64,000 nucleotides of DNA from Hoplostethus atlanticus (GCA_034670405.1 JAXDDX010000005.1:1559001-1623000); one strand, 5' to 3'; positions 22,701 to 36,970 are shown, counted from the stretch's first letter. Made by a program: numbers and translations. Notes: generated by a model from the sequence alone, not told the origin.

Positions 22701-25700
22701 CTCGGGCGTTTATCCACACATGAATGGATTTTTGCGTCATGCAGTAGACCAGCGAAGCCAGTCAGGCCACCCCAACAGGAAGCAACGCTGTTTGTGCATG
22801 TGCAAACAAATAAAGTGTGATGTGAGGTTCCCTGCAGCCGGCTTGTTCTGCATAGGAACACAGGGCCATGGCGTGCTTCGATATTGTCCGTTTGAAGCTC
22901 CCGGTTGAATCTACCTGAGCTAGACAAAAGGACCTCATCATCGGTATCCATGTAGAATCAGCGCCTCCCTTGTAGGCCTTCCGGCGAACCTTCATCTCCA
23001 GGCACTCGCTGGGCTTCTATTTCAAGGCTGTGATGATCAAATGTCTCCTTCAAAAGCATTAAACTCTCTCTTTTGCTTAAGAAAAAAAAGCACCTGGTCC
23101 TTCTGAATTGCCATCTCGGTGTTTTCCTCCCCTCAATCTCAATCTGCGGCGCGTTCTGCTTTTTGACCCCGGGAGCGCCACAAAAAAAAAAGACGGCGCG
23201 CCTCATTAACTGAAGCATCACACTGGCTTTTTCAACTTATTGTCTCCCGCACCTTATCGGGCCCTTCATCTTAAACTTGGAATAAATTAGACCGATAACG
23301 ATCGCGCCCGTGCCATTAGTCACAAATGAAGTGGTTAACGGGTAAAAGATAAGCCGGAGATCTGATGCCGATTCATAAAAGGGGAAGGCAGATTGTTGGA
23401 AAATGGCAGATAGACCGTGCAAATTGGGCGCTGACATCGCGAGGCGACGTTATTACCAAATTAGCCTCTTGTGTGTTTTTTTCCCCCGCCCCATCCCGAT
23501 CACAACCCCAGGAGGGAAACGGCGGAGAAAGGACACTTATTGTGCGGTGTTTTCGCAGACATTACTCTCTCTGAACAAATAGTTTTCCGATTAAACAGGG
23601 AGGCGCCGATGCTGCCTTTACCTCCAAGACGTATTTGCTTTTAATTCATACATTTCGATTGTGACATTTTAAACAATTTCTCTATTGAGACTCGAGGCAT
23701 TACGGGCCAAATGACAGCGCTGAGTAAATAGAAAGTGGAAAGGGGATGGGGGACTCGATAAGAGAATACAGTGTTTGTTCAAGTTGAGGCTGCGGCGACT
23801 GTTGGCTCGGGAATGTCTTTTGTTCCGAGATGAAGCCTGGCCGGTATCTAATGTTTAGTGATGGTCCTACAGCTTAATATGAGGCAGTTCCAATATTTGG
23901 TAGCACTAAGTCCCGCAAGAATAATTCGTCCTATCAAAAAAAAAGAGAGACTTTCAACTTCATGTTACCATTTCCAAGGACTGTAATTCAATACGGTTGA
24001 CGATCATCAACCTATAAAGCAACAGAGCGACGCGTGATAGGCCGGTGGCGGCGTTACTCCGCCGTCTGAAGAAAGACAAAATGGTAGATTGAAGGTCTCT
24101 TGAATCCGGGCTGTCGCTGGGGGTAGGGGAGCTCTTGTAATTTGCAGAGCTGAATCCGTGGAGCGGGCATAAGGGAATAAATTGGAAGGGGAAGAAGACA
24201 GAGAACAAACCTGGCAGGCACGTTGAGGCCATGCCAGTCCTGCCTGCGCCACGCGGTGTGGCAGGGGGGCAGTGCCAGGAAATGTGGCAAGAGGAGGAAA
24301 GATCAAACAACAAGGGCTGCAGATCTCCACCAATCTGCTCTGTATTAATGTCAGAGCCAAGGAGCAGCTGAACCAGACGTGATCCACAATGTGTGACAGT
24401 GATGCATGTGTGTGTGTGTGTGTGTGTGTATATGACCACTCGTATACTGGACCAAATTAATAATGGCCTGGCGGTGTGAGCGGCTACCTCAAAACTGCCA
24501 TAGGGTGGTGAGACACTTTTCAAACTCCTAAACTGAAGGAGATTACTCCTCCTTTACAGTTACCTATCAGACGCAAGCGGCAGCAGTGGAACGCTCATTT
24601 TGCGGTGTACTGTGTGTGTGTGTGTGTGTCTCGGCATGTCAGATAGACAGTAGCCCATGATGGAGTGGTGGGAACCTGGTGCCTGTATCGACACGCCTCT
24701 CAGCTCCAGTGGGCTGCACACCCGGGCCTGCATCCTGCTCCAAAAACTTGTTCTGTATAGCTGCAATAAAGCAAGCAGACGGCAAATGAGCTCCGCGCTG
24801 CCATCTCTCCCTCTTGGACAGATGGCAAAATTAGACAATATGCTTTCCAAAATTACACTGAAATCACATGGCCGCGTGTCTGTCTGTGTGCCTGCCTGTC
24901 TGCCTGTCTTCCTGTCTGTCTGTCTGTCTCCTCCCGCGTGGCATCGGCGGCCCACCGTTGCCGGGGCGTTTGCGGTGCCGCGCCGGATGACGGGGGGAAG
25001 CCGAGCCAGCCTCATTGCTGTTGATTGATATCGGAGCGCCGAGATGGGATGTAGGGCCAGCAGGAGCATCGGTGGACATGGGGCGGGGTGGGTGTGTGTG
25101 TGTGTGTGTGGGGGGGAGCTGGGGGAACGAGCCTGTTCTATGACAATGCATGATGAACAGCCTGCTATTTGGAGTGCATCTGCAGGAGCCAGTTTGTAGT
25201 GCGGGGTCCTTAGAGAGATGTGGGAGGAGAGCAAATGTTTGAGGAGCGGACTCTGCAACCGCCGAGTCTCCCAGCGCTCCATGTATTTTCGGGGAGGGGG
25301 GGTGACACGAAGCGTCTTATGACAATATTAGCCTCTATCACTCCTTGTCTTTTTGAACAGAATCTTGAACCGGAGCCTGATAATGGTATCTTCCCCCTGA
25401 TAGGGGAGTCTCTGCTGGGAAACTGGGAAGGTCTGCTGTTTTGGAAAGAATCTCCATTGAAGATCTTGTCGGGGGGAAATTGCGTTATTCCTCTGCTGCA
25501 TGCAGACAGAGATAGAAGTGTAGAAGTTGGCACTTTGACTATCTTGTCATGTAAATAATTTAACAGACCGCCTTTCCATCCCAAAATAACTAGCCCTCTC
25601 ATACAGTAGACAGCTTAAGTTCTTATGCCCTATTTTGGGTATTTTTGGAGTAAACTAATCAAGGGTGTATAGATTCACGGAAGCTATTAAAACACCATTT

Positions 25701-26395
25701 TGACACAATATTTACAAAAAAAGAATGAGGCAAATTAAGCATTTACAGCTTCAAAAAGCATGACAAAATCATCACTCTTACAGCTGGAAAGACTAAAAGT
25801 ATCAATGTGAGAGTGAAAAATGTCTAGTAATTACCACTACAGACAGCAGGATAGTCTGAGTCGTGGATATACTAGCCAGTGAGCGCTTTCTATCCGACGG
25901 CGTTTCTGAGCAAATCGTGTAGGAGCTAATGGTATATGTTCAGCGGAGTGATCACAACCACGGACTGCTCATCACTGACTCCGCTTGGCCTCTTGCCTCT
26001 GTCGCTTGGGAGGAATCTCGGTCCCCTCGGTGAAGGCTCTGTCTCCGTCTTTGTGCCCTCTTCAAGCAATTATGCCTGGCTACATGTTTTTATACGGGAG
26101 TGGATGAGGAATGGAGTGCGTCTGTGTGTGTGTGTGTGTGGGGGGAGTCGGGGGGTGACATGTGGGGAAAGAAAAAAAAAAAAAGTCATTTTGGCGCTGC
26201 ACTCTTCAGTTCCGGTCATGCTCTGTACCGACGCAAATTAAAACCTCCCCGGTAGCCTATGTAAATATGCTGCCTACTGCGCTGCGCTTTAATGAGCCAT
26301 GATATGAAAGACATCTAAAACCAATGGAAAATAACTGGCCACTTAAAGGTGGGGTGCGTCTGACAGGTGACAGGTAGAACCAGGTTTAAGACAGG

Positions 26396-26427
26396 GTTGG
26401 GGTGGGGGGAGGGGTTGGGGGGGCAGG
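26396..26427 (+). other. Potential G-quadruplex tract
   Basis: Runs of G of four or more separated by one or two bases (GTTGGGGTGGGGGGAGGGG, then TTGGGGGGG) fit the four-tract quadruplex rule on the plus strand, which is the template strand for zfpm2. Similar tracts lie at 28501-28530, 36720-36740 and 47163-47189. Confidence 0.5.
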
Positions 26428-26777
26428 GATGATGGGGGCAGACCAGCTCTGGCATTCAGGAATAATCTGGAAGCTGTGAGCTGCAAGCCAGGGGAGAGTA
26501 ACCAGCTTTTTAGCCTCAGGCATTTCAAAGAATTCTGGGTGGCGGCGGCGGCGGTGGTGGTGGTGGTGGGAGAAGGGGGAGCAGGTGGGGAGTGTGTGCA
26601 TGTGTTGTGTGTGTCTGTGCACTCGGTGTGTGTGCGCTTGCGCTTTTAAAAGGGGGGAGGGATGTTGTTGGGAGAGGAGCGAAAAGGAGACAGTTACTGT
26701 GTCTACTTGCCTTGAGACACAGCTCATTGTCACCAACTTAAAAAATGTACATAATTCCTCCCCTCCCTCCACACACG

Positions 26778-26781
<4 letters not shown>

Positions 26782-26817
<36 letters not shown>
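26782..26817. repeat. (CA)n microsatellite
   Basis: A CA tract of about 36 bp is preceded by ACACACGCACG. Confidence 0.95.
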
Positions 26818-26818
<1 letters not shown>

Positions 26819-28132
26819 CCCCTCAATCCTCTAATAACCTGTCTTCTAAAAACCTTACAAGGATTACCTATCAGCAAATCTGCTTTGTATGCAGAATGTG
26901 ATGGCGGAATGGAAATGAGCGACTGTTCAAGATGGCGCCGACCAAAAAAAAAAAAAGAGGGGGAAACCACATCTGCACCGAGCGATTAATCCGAAACATT
27001 CAGAGGAATCTCAAGTCATTTGCAATATCACAGAATCCATAATCAAGATTCACTGCCAGAGCCCGAGTCCGCGGCGGCGCTGCAGAGTCGCTGCCCGGTT
27101 CAATAAGGGGCTGATGGGATGTATAATTTCATGACAGATGCACGCATTCACACGGGAACGCGGGGTCATTTTGACAGTCGCAAGCAAAAAAAAAAAAACA
27201 ACTTAGAAAGGAAATACACACCCAATTATTACTGGGGTGGGGGGGAGGAAGAAGCAGTAGCAAATGAAATAAGTGTGTTTTCTTCATTGACAGGATTCAT
27301 TACATGCACTGTTACGCCCAAATACGTACGTTGCTTTTTATAGGAGCGCGTCTCTCTCAGAGGCTCCTATGGATGTGAACGGGCGTCTCTAATTGGACAA
27401 ATCCCTGTGTATGCCTAACATTAATTAGGATGATTATGTTTATTGTAAAGCTTATGGGCTTATTTGTTCTAACAGGTGACTAACAGGGAAAGACGCATTA
27501 GGAGCACGCCGCCGCTGTCTTGGACACATGGTGGGAGGATACTGGGGTTTTTAATGCGTGTGACACCTTGAGCGCGATGCATTTCAAATGGGCCCTTGAG
27601 GGGGCGGGGGGGAATGGGGCAAACAGATATGTAAATTATTTTATTTTTTTTTGGGGGGGGGAATTGGCGGCGTGGTTTTGTGGTTTTGAACCTCGCCAAG
27701 CCATGCTAAATCCATTCTTTAAAGCGACGCAGCGAGCTATAAAGGTAGGAGCCGGCTGATGGAGCTGGCGAGATCCATTGTTGTTAGGCCATCTGACAGT
27801 CTAACTCGTGAGGAAGGGGGGGGGGGAAACAGAGGAGCGAGCCGGCGGGGTGCCTTATGAATTTAGACTAAGTTCAGATTCCACGTTTGGGCCAAAACAG
27901 TTCTCTCCTGTGAACTGTCAGCGAATGCAAACCAAACCCACCAAGAAGCGCGCTGGCGAAAAAATGCATTCTGCCAGCCCCTCTTTGTAATCTGTCAGGG
28001 GGGCGGGGGGGCACTTTTGACACGTTTGACATGTGCCAGCATCAAGAAGCATCTGGGGTTAATGGACACACCAATGTGCTGTGGAGAAATAAATAATACC
28101 GACGTGATTAGAAGAGTAAAGTAAAAAAAGCG

Positions 28133-28179
28133 CGCTGTCCCAGTTGAGTGTCAGAGGTTGACACTCAACTGGGACAGCG
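28133..28179. repeat. Perfect 21-bp inverted repeat with 5-nt loop
   Basis: Left arm 28133-28153 (CGCTGTCCCAGTTGAGTGTC, then A), loop GAGGT 28154-28158, and right arm 28159-28179 are exactly complementary over 21 bp. The next bases out (G and A) do not pair. The hairpin would form equally in zfpm2 pre-mRNA or antisense RNA. It is not a simple repeat. Confidence 0.85.
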
Positions 28180-31100
28180 AACCCAAACTGGTACAATGGC
28201 CCTTTTCTGTCTGTGTATGTGAAGACCCCTGACGGGACCCCTATCTGACGGACTAGGTCTCTTTAATCCAGCGACCCTCGTCCCGATCGCGGGGGGTGGC
28301 TGGGTGGGTGGGTGCATGTGTGTGGGGGGGGGATGGCGCTTTACCAGGAGCCATCTCTCGCCCCGGCAACTTGGTGTGACCTTGCGGGGCTGAATAAGAC
28401 TGTAAAATTGATTCAGCTCCTGTAATAAAAGAGCACACACATTATCAGCATTCTAATTATAATTAATACAGGCAGCAGCGGCGTCCCCATTATTTACGAC
28501 GGGGGGGGCTGGGGGGTGGGGGGCGGGGCATGGTAAGCAAACACAATAATAATCTGCTCCATATTTTTATTGATACGTTGATGAATGGCTCTCTTTCACA
28601 CCAAACACCAATGGAACGTCTGAGTGGCCGATCACACAAATGCTGATTATTTTACTGGCAGTTTCATTCGCTCCTCCTCCCTCCTCCCTCCTCCTCCTCG
28701 TGCCTCTCCCTCCTCGGTCTTTCATGAGCCCTTTGTTTGTATCACCTTAAAAGTCTCGGACTCCAAACCTCATTACGGAGAGCTGGGTCAGGTGATAGAG
28801 TCGGCTAACCTCCGAGAGGTGAATTACGGTCAGAAATAAACAGTCCAAGCAACAGCCTTGCCCAAACTGCCGCCCCCGCCCCCGCTATCGGGCACACTGC
28901 GTGAGAAACAAGTGCAAAAACTGCAAAAGGGAAACGCGATCATTGGGGCACGCCAGACACGTCAAATCTAACTCAACGATGGCCGGATGCACATGACGAT
29001 GGATTCTCTGGAAGAGCCGATCCACCGCCAACTGACAGCGATGACTACATCCACGATGTGCAAACCAGTGTTGCAAGATTTCCCAACACATGCAAGGAAA
29101 CAGTAATCACAATTATCCTTCCCTCTTCAACTGATGGCCTTCTCTCAGACCCTGAAAAATCCACTGGCCTTCCTGGCGTTAAAACACTGATCCAGTGGCT
29201 GCAGAAAGCTTGACTGAAATCTATGAGAGGCTTAATATCGTATCTATTCTCAATGGATTATACAGCAGTGACACAATGTAGGAAAAAGAAAAAAAAAATA
29301 GATTACTGTGTACGACGACTAAAAAGTCTCTGAGAGAGACATCAGAGCGTTATTTATCCCGTGAACGTCTGGCACAAAGGGCCCCTACTGCCTCGCAGTC
29401 AAAGTGTGTAAAATAAAAAGACAGCAACCTCCATATCTAGGTTATCCTTTATAATTAGGTGTCTATGTAGCTTATGCCATTTCCCCTGTTTGATAATTGT
29501 AGTCCATCCCTCCTAATTTTGCAGAGAGTCGGAGGAAAAAAAAAAATGCTTATTTGTGCCTATCTTCCTTATTAATTCTCCTCACAAATCCTTGATTATT
29601 TTCCAATCCTTCCCTCTGATATCTCTGGCTCTGTTTGTCTGTTTCGCTCACTCCTCCACTGAGCAGTCTGCCTTGCCTTCTCAATCGCCTGTTTTGTTTC
29701 CCGTTTTAATGAACAGTTGGATTCTTTTATTTCTCTACAAGTGCTGGATTTGCCTTATCACCCCCCGTCCCTTTGAGGGTTGCCAATTGGTTTTATCCAT
29801 GGATGTATCATTTCTTAGGCTTCCTCTTTTTTTCCCCACAAAGAGAAAGAACCACTCCGTCAACAAGCCTCTCCGGAGCCAGAGATTAAAAACCTCAACA
29901 TCACCTACCTTCCAGCGCTACTCCCAACTGGTTTGTGTAAAACTCAATTAAACTTGTCCCCGCTGAATTTCACATTACAGTACATTAAAAGGAAATTCTT
30001 CAAGCGTGATGACAAAGCTCAAACCTAGCTTCAGATCCGCTATTTAGGAGCTTTTCCTCAACGTCCCAGTTGGGGGGGGGTTTAGCCTCATGTCGACGCA
30101 AAAGGCGCTGAACACAAAAGACAAAGAAAGGTTGCTTTTGACTTGGGAGGAAAACAAACTTTCACGATTTGTTTACTTACAGACGCTCTAGGCTCGGCTT
30201 GACGCGCTGCAGAACGCGACAAGGCCTCCGCCTCGCAATTAGCTCGCGCCCCAAAAGGTACGACGTCTTTTGACGATGAGAGGATAAATACTTTCAAATG
30301 GAATCACCGCAGTTCGATAGTTGTCAGCGTTTTGACATTAGCGGATCTTTGTTAAACTAGAAGATGTTAATCTTTGGTGGTTTTTGATCTCAAATTTCAG
30401 AGCCCCCCCCCCCCAGTTGAGTCAATATCAAATGATTCCACCGCCTTCATCTGTCTGGTTGAGCGTCACGCTGATGGAAAGGAACGTGTTTGTGTGTTAA
30501 CTTCATTCACATGTGATAATGTGCTTTCAACCGCATGATAGTGAACCTGAGAATCTTTTTGGGGGGGGCGGGGTCTTAAGATGTTGTCTCTTTGTGAAGA
30601 GCTTGTGTCTTCTTGCAGCCCGTCCTCCCAGTGAGCTGGAGAGAACAGCCGCGGCGGTTGAACGTGGAGGCTTTTCTACAAAGCAGAGCAGGAAGGAGAA
30701 GGGGAGGGTTTGGCTTGGCTCTTCACTCCAAGTCTGCTGTCTTTACAAGGGAGAATCTGGAGATACACTCCTCTTCCCCTCCCCTTCTCTCTCGCTCTCT
30801 CTCGTTCTCCCCCATGTAGCCATTCCTCTCCATAGCCAAGGAATGTAAGAGCAGCTTTGAACCCTCTCAGTGCTGGGCGTTCCCTGACATTGTACATTGT
30901 GTGTTCGTATCTCTGTGTGTGTGTGCGCCTCACGATCAGCCACCTGAAGGTGTTTTTTTCGTGCCGAGATTAGTGGATGAGGTGCAGTCTGTGTTTTGGG
31001 CCAAACATGCCCATCCTTTGACACAAGGGCGGACTCCGACTCTGACTGGGCTACAGACCAAGATCACTCCCTCTTGTCTCCTTTGCTTCCTCCCCAATCC

Positions 31101-33762
31101 TCTCCAACACATGACATGTGTCACTGCCATAGATCTGCACTGGAAGATACTACCAGTTCAAGGTCAGGGCAAATCCCCAAAGGAGAGAAGAAGAAGGAAA
31201 AAAAAAACCTTTTTACACTCATCGCCTATTTAAAAAGTTCATTTTTCCTAAATGCTTAGCATATTTCATGGTGCTATAATGTGAGCGCTATAATGTGAAA
31301 TCTCCATTAGCCAAAATGGGTGCTGCAGTAATGCAATGGATATGTCAATTTTCTTGTTCTGTAAAAAAAGATCTTTATTTTTTTTTTTGGGGGGGAGGGA
31401 TTTATAATCCATGTAATATTCATATTTTCTCTTCCACAGCACAATAGCCAATGAGGAACTAAAGTGATTATACATAGCCAGAGTCACATTCTAGGGCTGT
31501 TATCTATTACAGTTGAACAAATCAACAGAGGGGTAGAGCAGGGCGCACAAATATTCTGTTACCGCATTTCAGTCTTTCAGTTCCCCCCCCCCCCAAATAA
31601 CGGTCTGTGTGATGAGATAAAACATGGGCTAAAAAAATATCTATATTTACTATTTAATCAGGGGATTATTTTATACGCCGCTGCACGGACAGATGATTCA
31701 GAAAATGCATCGACTACACTATCGTCACGTGCCCCTTACATGCACCTGCCTCTTGTCGTCCATCTTGGTCTTCTGTTGCAGGTCCTGCAGCAACAAAAGT
31801 TCAATTAACTCCAAATTTCTCCAGCCACAAAAATGTTATTTCATCCAAAAATGCATTTTCTGGGGCCAGGTTCACTCGGAGAAGGGGAGGAGGGTGGGGG
31901 GAGCGAGGGGGCGCCATGTAATTATTTGGCACCTACAATGTCCTACACTTCAGATTTGCGAGGCATGGCGAGCAGAAAATCTGTTTACTATCGAGCAGAA
32001 TTTCCCCACTCTTCGGTGTGGACGGAGCCTTTGAATAATTCATAGTGAGAGCCATAGGCATATGCAATGGGAAATGTCTGTGAATATCACACTTAAGATG
32101 GCATCCTCCATAATGCTCAGCGTGCCCGCCGTGCCCACAGACCTCCTCCGATCGCGACCGCATGAAAGTGACTGCGCGTTGAAAAAAATCGACATAAAGC
32201 AGCAGCTTCCCGCGCTCTGCAAACGTGCTAATTGACTCAAACGCGGCGACGGGAAAAAAAAGGATTGCGCGGTTTATTGTCTTCATGTATTTATCTCCAA
32301 CACCTCATTACTTTTTTTTTTTAGTGCAGTTACAAGAAATAAGTGGAGTAAATTTCCTGAGTGAAACTTGTGTTCTAAAAAGCATGACCTTTCCCAAATA
32401 GAACAAGGGGGGAGGAGGAGGGGAAATAAAAAAAACAAAAAAACAACTCTTAAATTAGAATTTCATTATTCCTGATTTGGTCCAGCAAAGATGTTATTGT
32501 CGTCGTTTTACTTCCTGTTGACAACTTGTCTCGTCGGGGATATCGCCGACTCAAAACACGGCCGACATGAGTTTTACATATCAAAACTGCCGAGCGCTTT
32601 CATTTAAAAAGAGACTTCATCTCCCGGTGACAACATGTTTATTGACAGATAAAGCCCTCGAGATTAGACGCCGCGGTCTTAATTAGTCACTTTCCCCCCT
32701 CCGCCCGTTGTATTCACAGACCCCAAAACCCGGCCCCCCCCCCGAAAAGGGGAAAGTGATGCAGACGAAGCCTGGCGCTCGGGGGGAGTGGAGACGATGA
32801 TGGATGCGGCGGCCGTCCCCAACTGTAGAAAGGAGTAGGTAAGGTTTGCTTAATTCCTGACATGAAATATTACCCGCGGCACTCGACGGAGCAGACCCGC
32901 TTGGATGGCGGGAGAGATAGCATCCATCCTTTCGGTATGAGAAACAAACAAACAAACAAAAGCTCCAAGACCCCTGACCCGACAGAGGAAGTACAACTGA
33001 TAAGTTAGTACCAATTTCTTCTTCTTCTTCTCCCGGCTTTTTTTTTCGAGTAGCGTTTTGCTGCCTTTGGCCCTAGTTTCACCTTGCTACGCCTGTGCCC
33101 TTCTATTAAAGGTGGTAATGGCTGCCAACTTCCCTCAGGCCTTTTTTTTTTATATATATATTTGTCACTCATGAAAGAAAGAAGGGGGGGTTAGGGAGAT
33201 GATAAATCTTACTTTTGCCAGCTAAGGGCTTCTATCTCCCCAACAGAATAAAATCCGGTCCAAAACACTGCTGTGCGCATTAGGAAGCTTCGAGTTTAAG
33301 CCTTGTCCGCCATGATCAAACCAGGATTTATGAAGCATCATAACTCCCGACAACATCCAGCGGCTTATTAATTTTATATATTTCTGTCCATTCCCTGATA
33401 TTCCCAGCCTTGACAGTCACTCAAGATAAGCCAAAAGCGTTCTGACAGGATGGAGTGTATATATATTTTTCACTGTTCTGCCGCTTCCCTCCAGTTGAAT
33501 AGGTTTAGTGGGAACCTTGAGAGTGCCGTGGTGTGATTTGTCTCTGGTTTTTGTCTTCACTTGCAACCTTCCCATCTGTAAGGGCCCTTAAATCAGCCTT
33601 GCACTCTACTGAGCCATGAGAAGAGGCACAGACAGTACAGAGGGAGAGAGAGAGAGGAGTAGTTTGTGTGAGAGAGAGAGAGAGTATGTGTGGAGTATGT
33701 TTTTGTGCATGCAGGTCTCAATGCATGTTCATGTGCAGAGAGAAAGTAAGGAGAGAGACTGG

Positions 33763-33798
<36 letters not shown>

Positions 33799-33993
33799 AG
33801 GCGATTGGCTCCAACAGAGTATCACATGTGGTTGAATTTTAATCAAAACACTCACTAATCACCATTTACAGGCCGTCTATATAAAGGCCTGTTCTCCGAT
33901 ATGAGAGGGCAACATGCTGATAGGGTTTAATTTAACTAGAGTCTGGGTCGAAGGCTTGATTTAATGTGGCCCACAGGAAAACTGAGCAGGACG

Positions 33994-34242
<249 letters not shown>

Positions 34243-35454
34243 TGGTGGGTCTTTACGCAATGATCACATAAGTTCACATCAATAATGGCCCAACCCATGA
34301 CCAGAAACACTACATGAAAGGGGAGGTGCCCTCTGTGGGCACAGACTGTTTTTTGACAAGCTACGTAAAACCAATACAGTTTTTCAAAATAAAATGCCAC
34401 CCCTAACGCAGAAAACCTATGAAGCTGATGAAACCAAACTAAAGATAATGGGTACCACCTTGTTGAAATGATCACTGACACAATCTAAGTACATATTAAC
34501 ATTCTAGTTACAAGTAACTATTTCGGTTTACGCTAATACAGAATAGTTACCTCTGCACACTGGCGGCCCCAAGTGGCAGCAGGAGATAACTGTTTGAATT
34601 TTTGAACGTTTGAAGGACTTCATTACCCAGAAATCACGTAATGCGACGTCAGCAAACGGCACATTGCTCAGATCTAAATGTCTTCTTCTTAGTGGCTGCT
34701 CGGGGTGGAGCTGGGGGAAAAACTAATCTTTTGGCAGCGGGTCCAGCCATCATTGTTGATTCCAGCTTTCTCTGGATGGAGCGTTGGGTTTTGACTTGTC
34801 ACTTCCTGTATGCTGAGAAGATAACACTCTGTTCATACTTCTCTGTTCAATCTTTCGTTTGGGGTGTAAAATTGTAAGTAGTCTATAAGATGCGTGACTT
34901 TGTCAATCATATGTTTGTCTAGTCGCTGGGAAATGGGTGTAGAGCCGTTTGAGAGAAGTACCCTTCCTTCATCCAGCTACAAGGAGGGGATTGCATACAG
35001 TAGCTGTCAGTGGGTTGACGCAACGTGACTAATTACCAGAAATGATGAGCATTGTGTGCTCCAGGAGGAAAGCAAACGAGTTAAAAAAAATTGTGCACAG
35101 TTGCATTAAAAGGCAATTACAGCGTGGGATTCCTTAACTATCAATAAATAGAATGCACAATAAATGTGTATCTGTAAAGGCGTTTACATGGACATGGACT
35201 AGAAACTGACTGGAAAAATTGATTGACAAACATTGCATCTCCCATGCCTAGTATGTTGATCTTAATGTTTTAACTAACCTTGTATTCTCTGTGTTTATCA
35301 ATGGTAGATCTCTTCCATCAAGTGTCTGCGTGTCCAATTTCTCTAAATGTTTCTATTGTAATATCTTGTCTATTATAGTTTATCACTGTTAGCAGAAAAC
35401 AGAATTAAGAATGAAGCACGACACAAAAAGGACATGTTGGACTTCTTTACCTTT

Positions 35455-35700
35455 ATTTATCCGGGGAGAGTCGGCTGAGCGCCATGCTCTTTTCCAGCAG
35501 CACCCTGATACACATTACCACAATTAACCCACGGTCCCAGTACACCCACGGTCTTCTACTGGTGGCCAATGGAGCAGTTGGTGGTTAAATGCCTTGCTCA
35601 AGGGCACCTCAACAGTACCACCCACATTTTCCGTGCTGGTCAGGGGATTCGAACCAGCAACTTCCTGGTCCCCGTTTCCCAAACACAACGATCTTTTCAC
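35455..35700 (-). mobile_element. Teleost tRNA-related SINE (fragment)
   Basis: On the minus strand there is a pol III B-box-like word GGTTCGAATCC (plus 35645-35655). The phrase GTGCCCTTGAGCAAGGCATT (ending near 35592) follows, then AACCACCAACTGCTCCATTG. This word order is that of a very common fish SINE 3' region as I know it. The element ends in an A-rich tail (GGATAAATAAAGG) near 35455. The A-box end near 35690 is degraded. It lies in the zfpm2 sense orientation. The exact family name cannot be given without a repeat library. Confidence 0.62.
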
Positions 35701-36968
35701 CCAAACAAGCTTCCTTTGAGGCACGATCCCCCCTGAACTCTCCAGATGGGTTTCCTAATGATCTGCTCTGCTGTCGTACCCACCATGTCTCCTGCCGTCC
35801 ACGCTCCTCCGACATCTCGCGCTAAAGGAGAGGAGCTTCTGGTCGTTCTGGCAACGACCACAAGCAAGTTAGCTAGCATGAATGGCTATCGCGCCCAAAC
35901 CTAACCCGCTAGCCCGCTATAGCCACGGTGACTGTAGCACACAGCAGCGAGGATGGCAGGCAGGATGTAATCTCCAGGAGCTGTTGATACAGGGAAACAC
36001 ACAGGGTTCGGGTCAAAGGGATTAAAATGGTGGAGGTGCCGGATGTAAGGAGAGGGGCTGAGAAATAGTGGTGGGAGCAGCGGGCGAGCCACCCCATAAC
36101 AGAGAGGAGTGGGGAGATTACAGGGAAAATGGCGCAGGGGGATCCCTACAAGGAGAGGGGAAGCAGTGACTCCAAATGGCATTGGAACATAGCATTAGTA
36201 GCCACTATTCAACAATATGCAGGCTTAGCGGGCCCGGGGCATCAGTAGAGGTGGCCATGTTTTCTACGCTGGGCCAGGTGATGCTCGGAGCCCCTGCTGG
36301 ACGTCCTATAGGTGGATGGATGCTGGAAGACACCGCCGTGGTATGGGGAGGAGTCGTGGTGAAGAGCCCAGTCTCTAAAACCACACATGATGGCTTCACA
36401 GCCACATTCAGGACTTTTGCCTCCTCTACTCAGTCTCCCCTTCTGTGGGTGAGACAAGTCTAAATATAGTCAATGCCAGAAAAAAAAAAATCTAAAATCT
36501 TAAACAAAGGAGGCCAACTCCGCTGTCATCTAGAGGGAGGTTGTTTGAGGTTTCGACTGAGCCGTTCATGCCTATGCAAACCTCACATGGTTTAGATAGA
36601 GTTCCATCAACAAAACATGTCAATCACTCCCCGTGAAAAAAAGAGCGATACGAGGCTGAAACATATCTCCAACAGACCCAAATACTGTACTCATGCCTTC
36701 CATTTCACAGTCTGTGGGAGAGGGGGGGTGGGGGGGGGGTCGCAAATCTTACATCACATTTTTCAATCCGGCTATCCAAGGGCTCAGATTACGGTTACAT
36801 TTCACATTGAATAGACTTGTGTTTCCAGCAGTCTAGCCCTCTTCTACTACGCTGGCTAGTGGAGCGATGACAGATTGGTTTCCACTCACTGCATGGGGGA
36901 GCACAATAGAGTGGCTTTGACAGAGTAAGAGAAACAGTGCATCAATGCCCCCCCATCTCTCTTTTTCC

Positions 36969-36970
<2 letters not shown>

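Noticed and set aside
24560..25282. 240-codon minus frame in the intron
   Set aside because: It spans two TG/CA tracts and a TGTC repeat (Asp-Arg-Gln-Thr run). It has no recognisable domain and no consistent splice context.
28133..28179. A microRNA precursor
   Set aside because: The stem is only 21 bp and perfectly paired with a 5-nt loop, too short for a normal precursor and without bulges. It is kept as a finding but not called an ncRNA.
29556..29951. 131-codon plus frame with a hydrophobic N-terminus
   Set aside because: It looks briefly like a signal or membrane peptide, but it is T-rich sequence, shows no family resemblance and lacks promoter or splice support.
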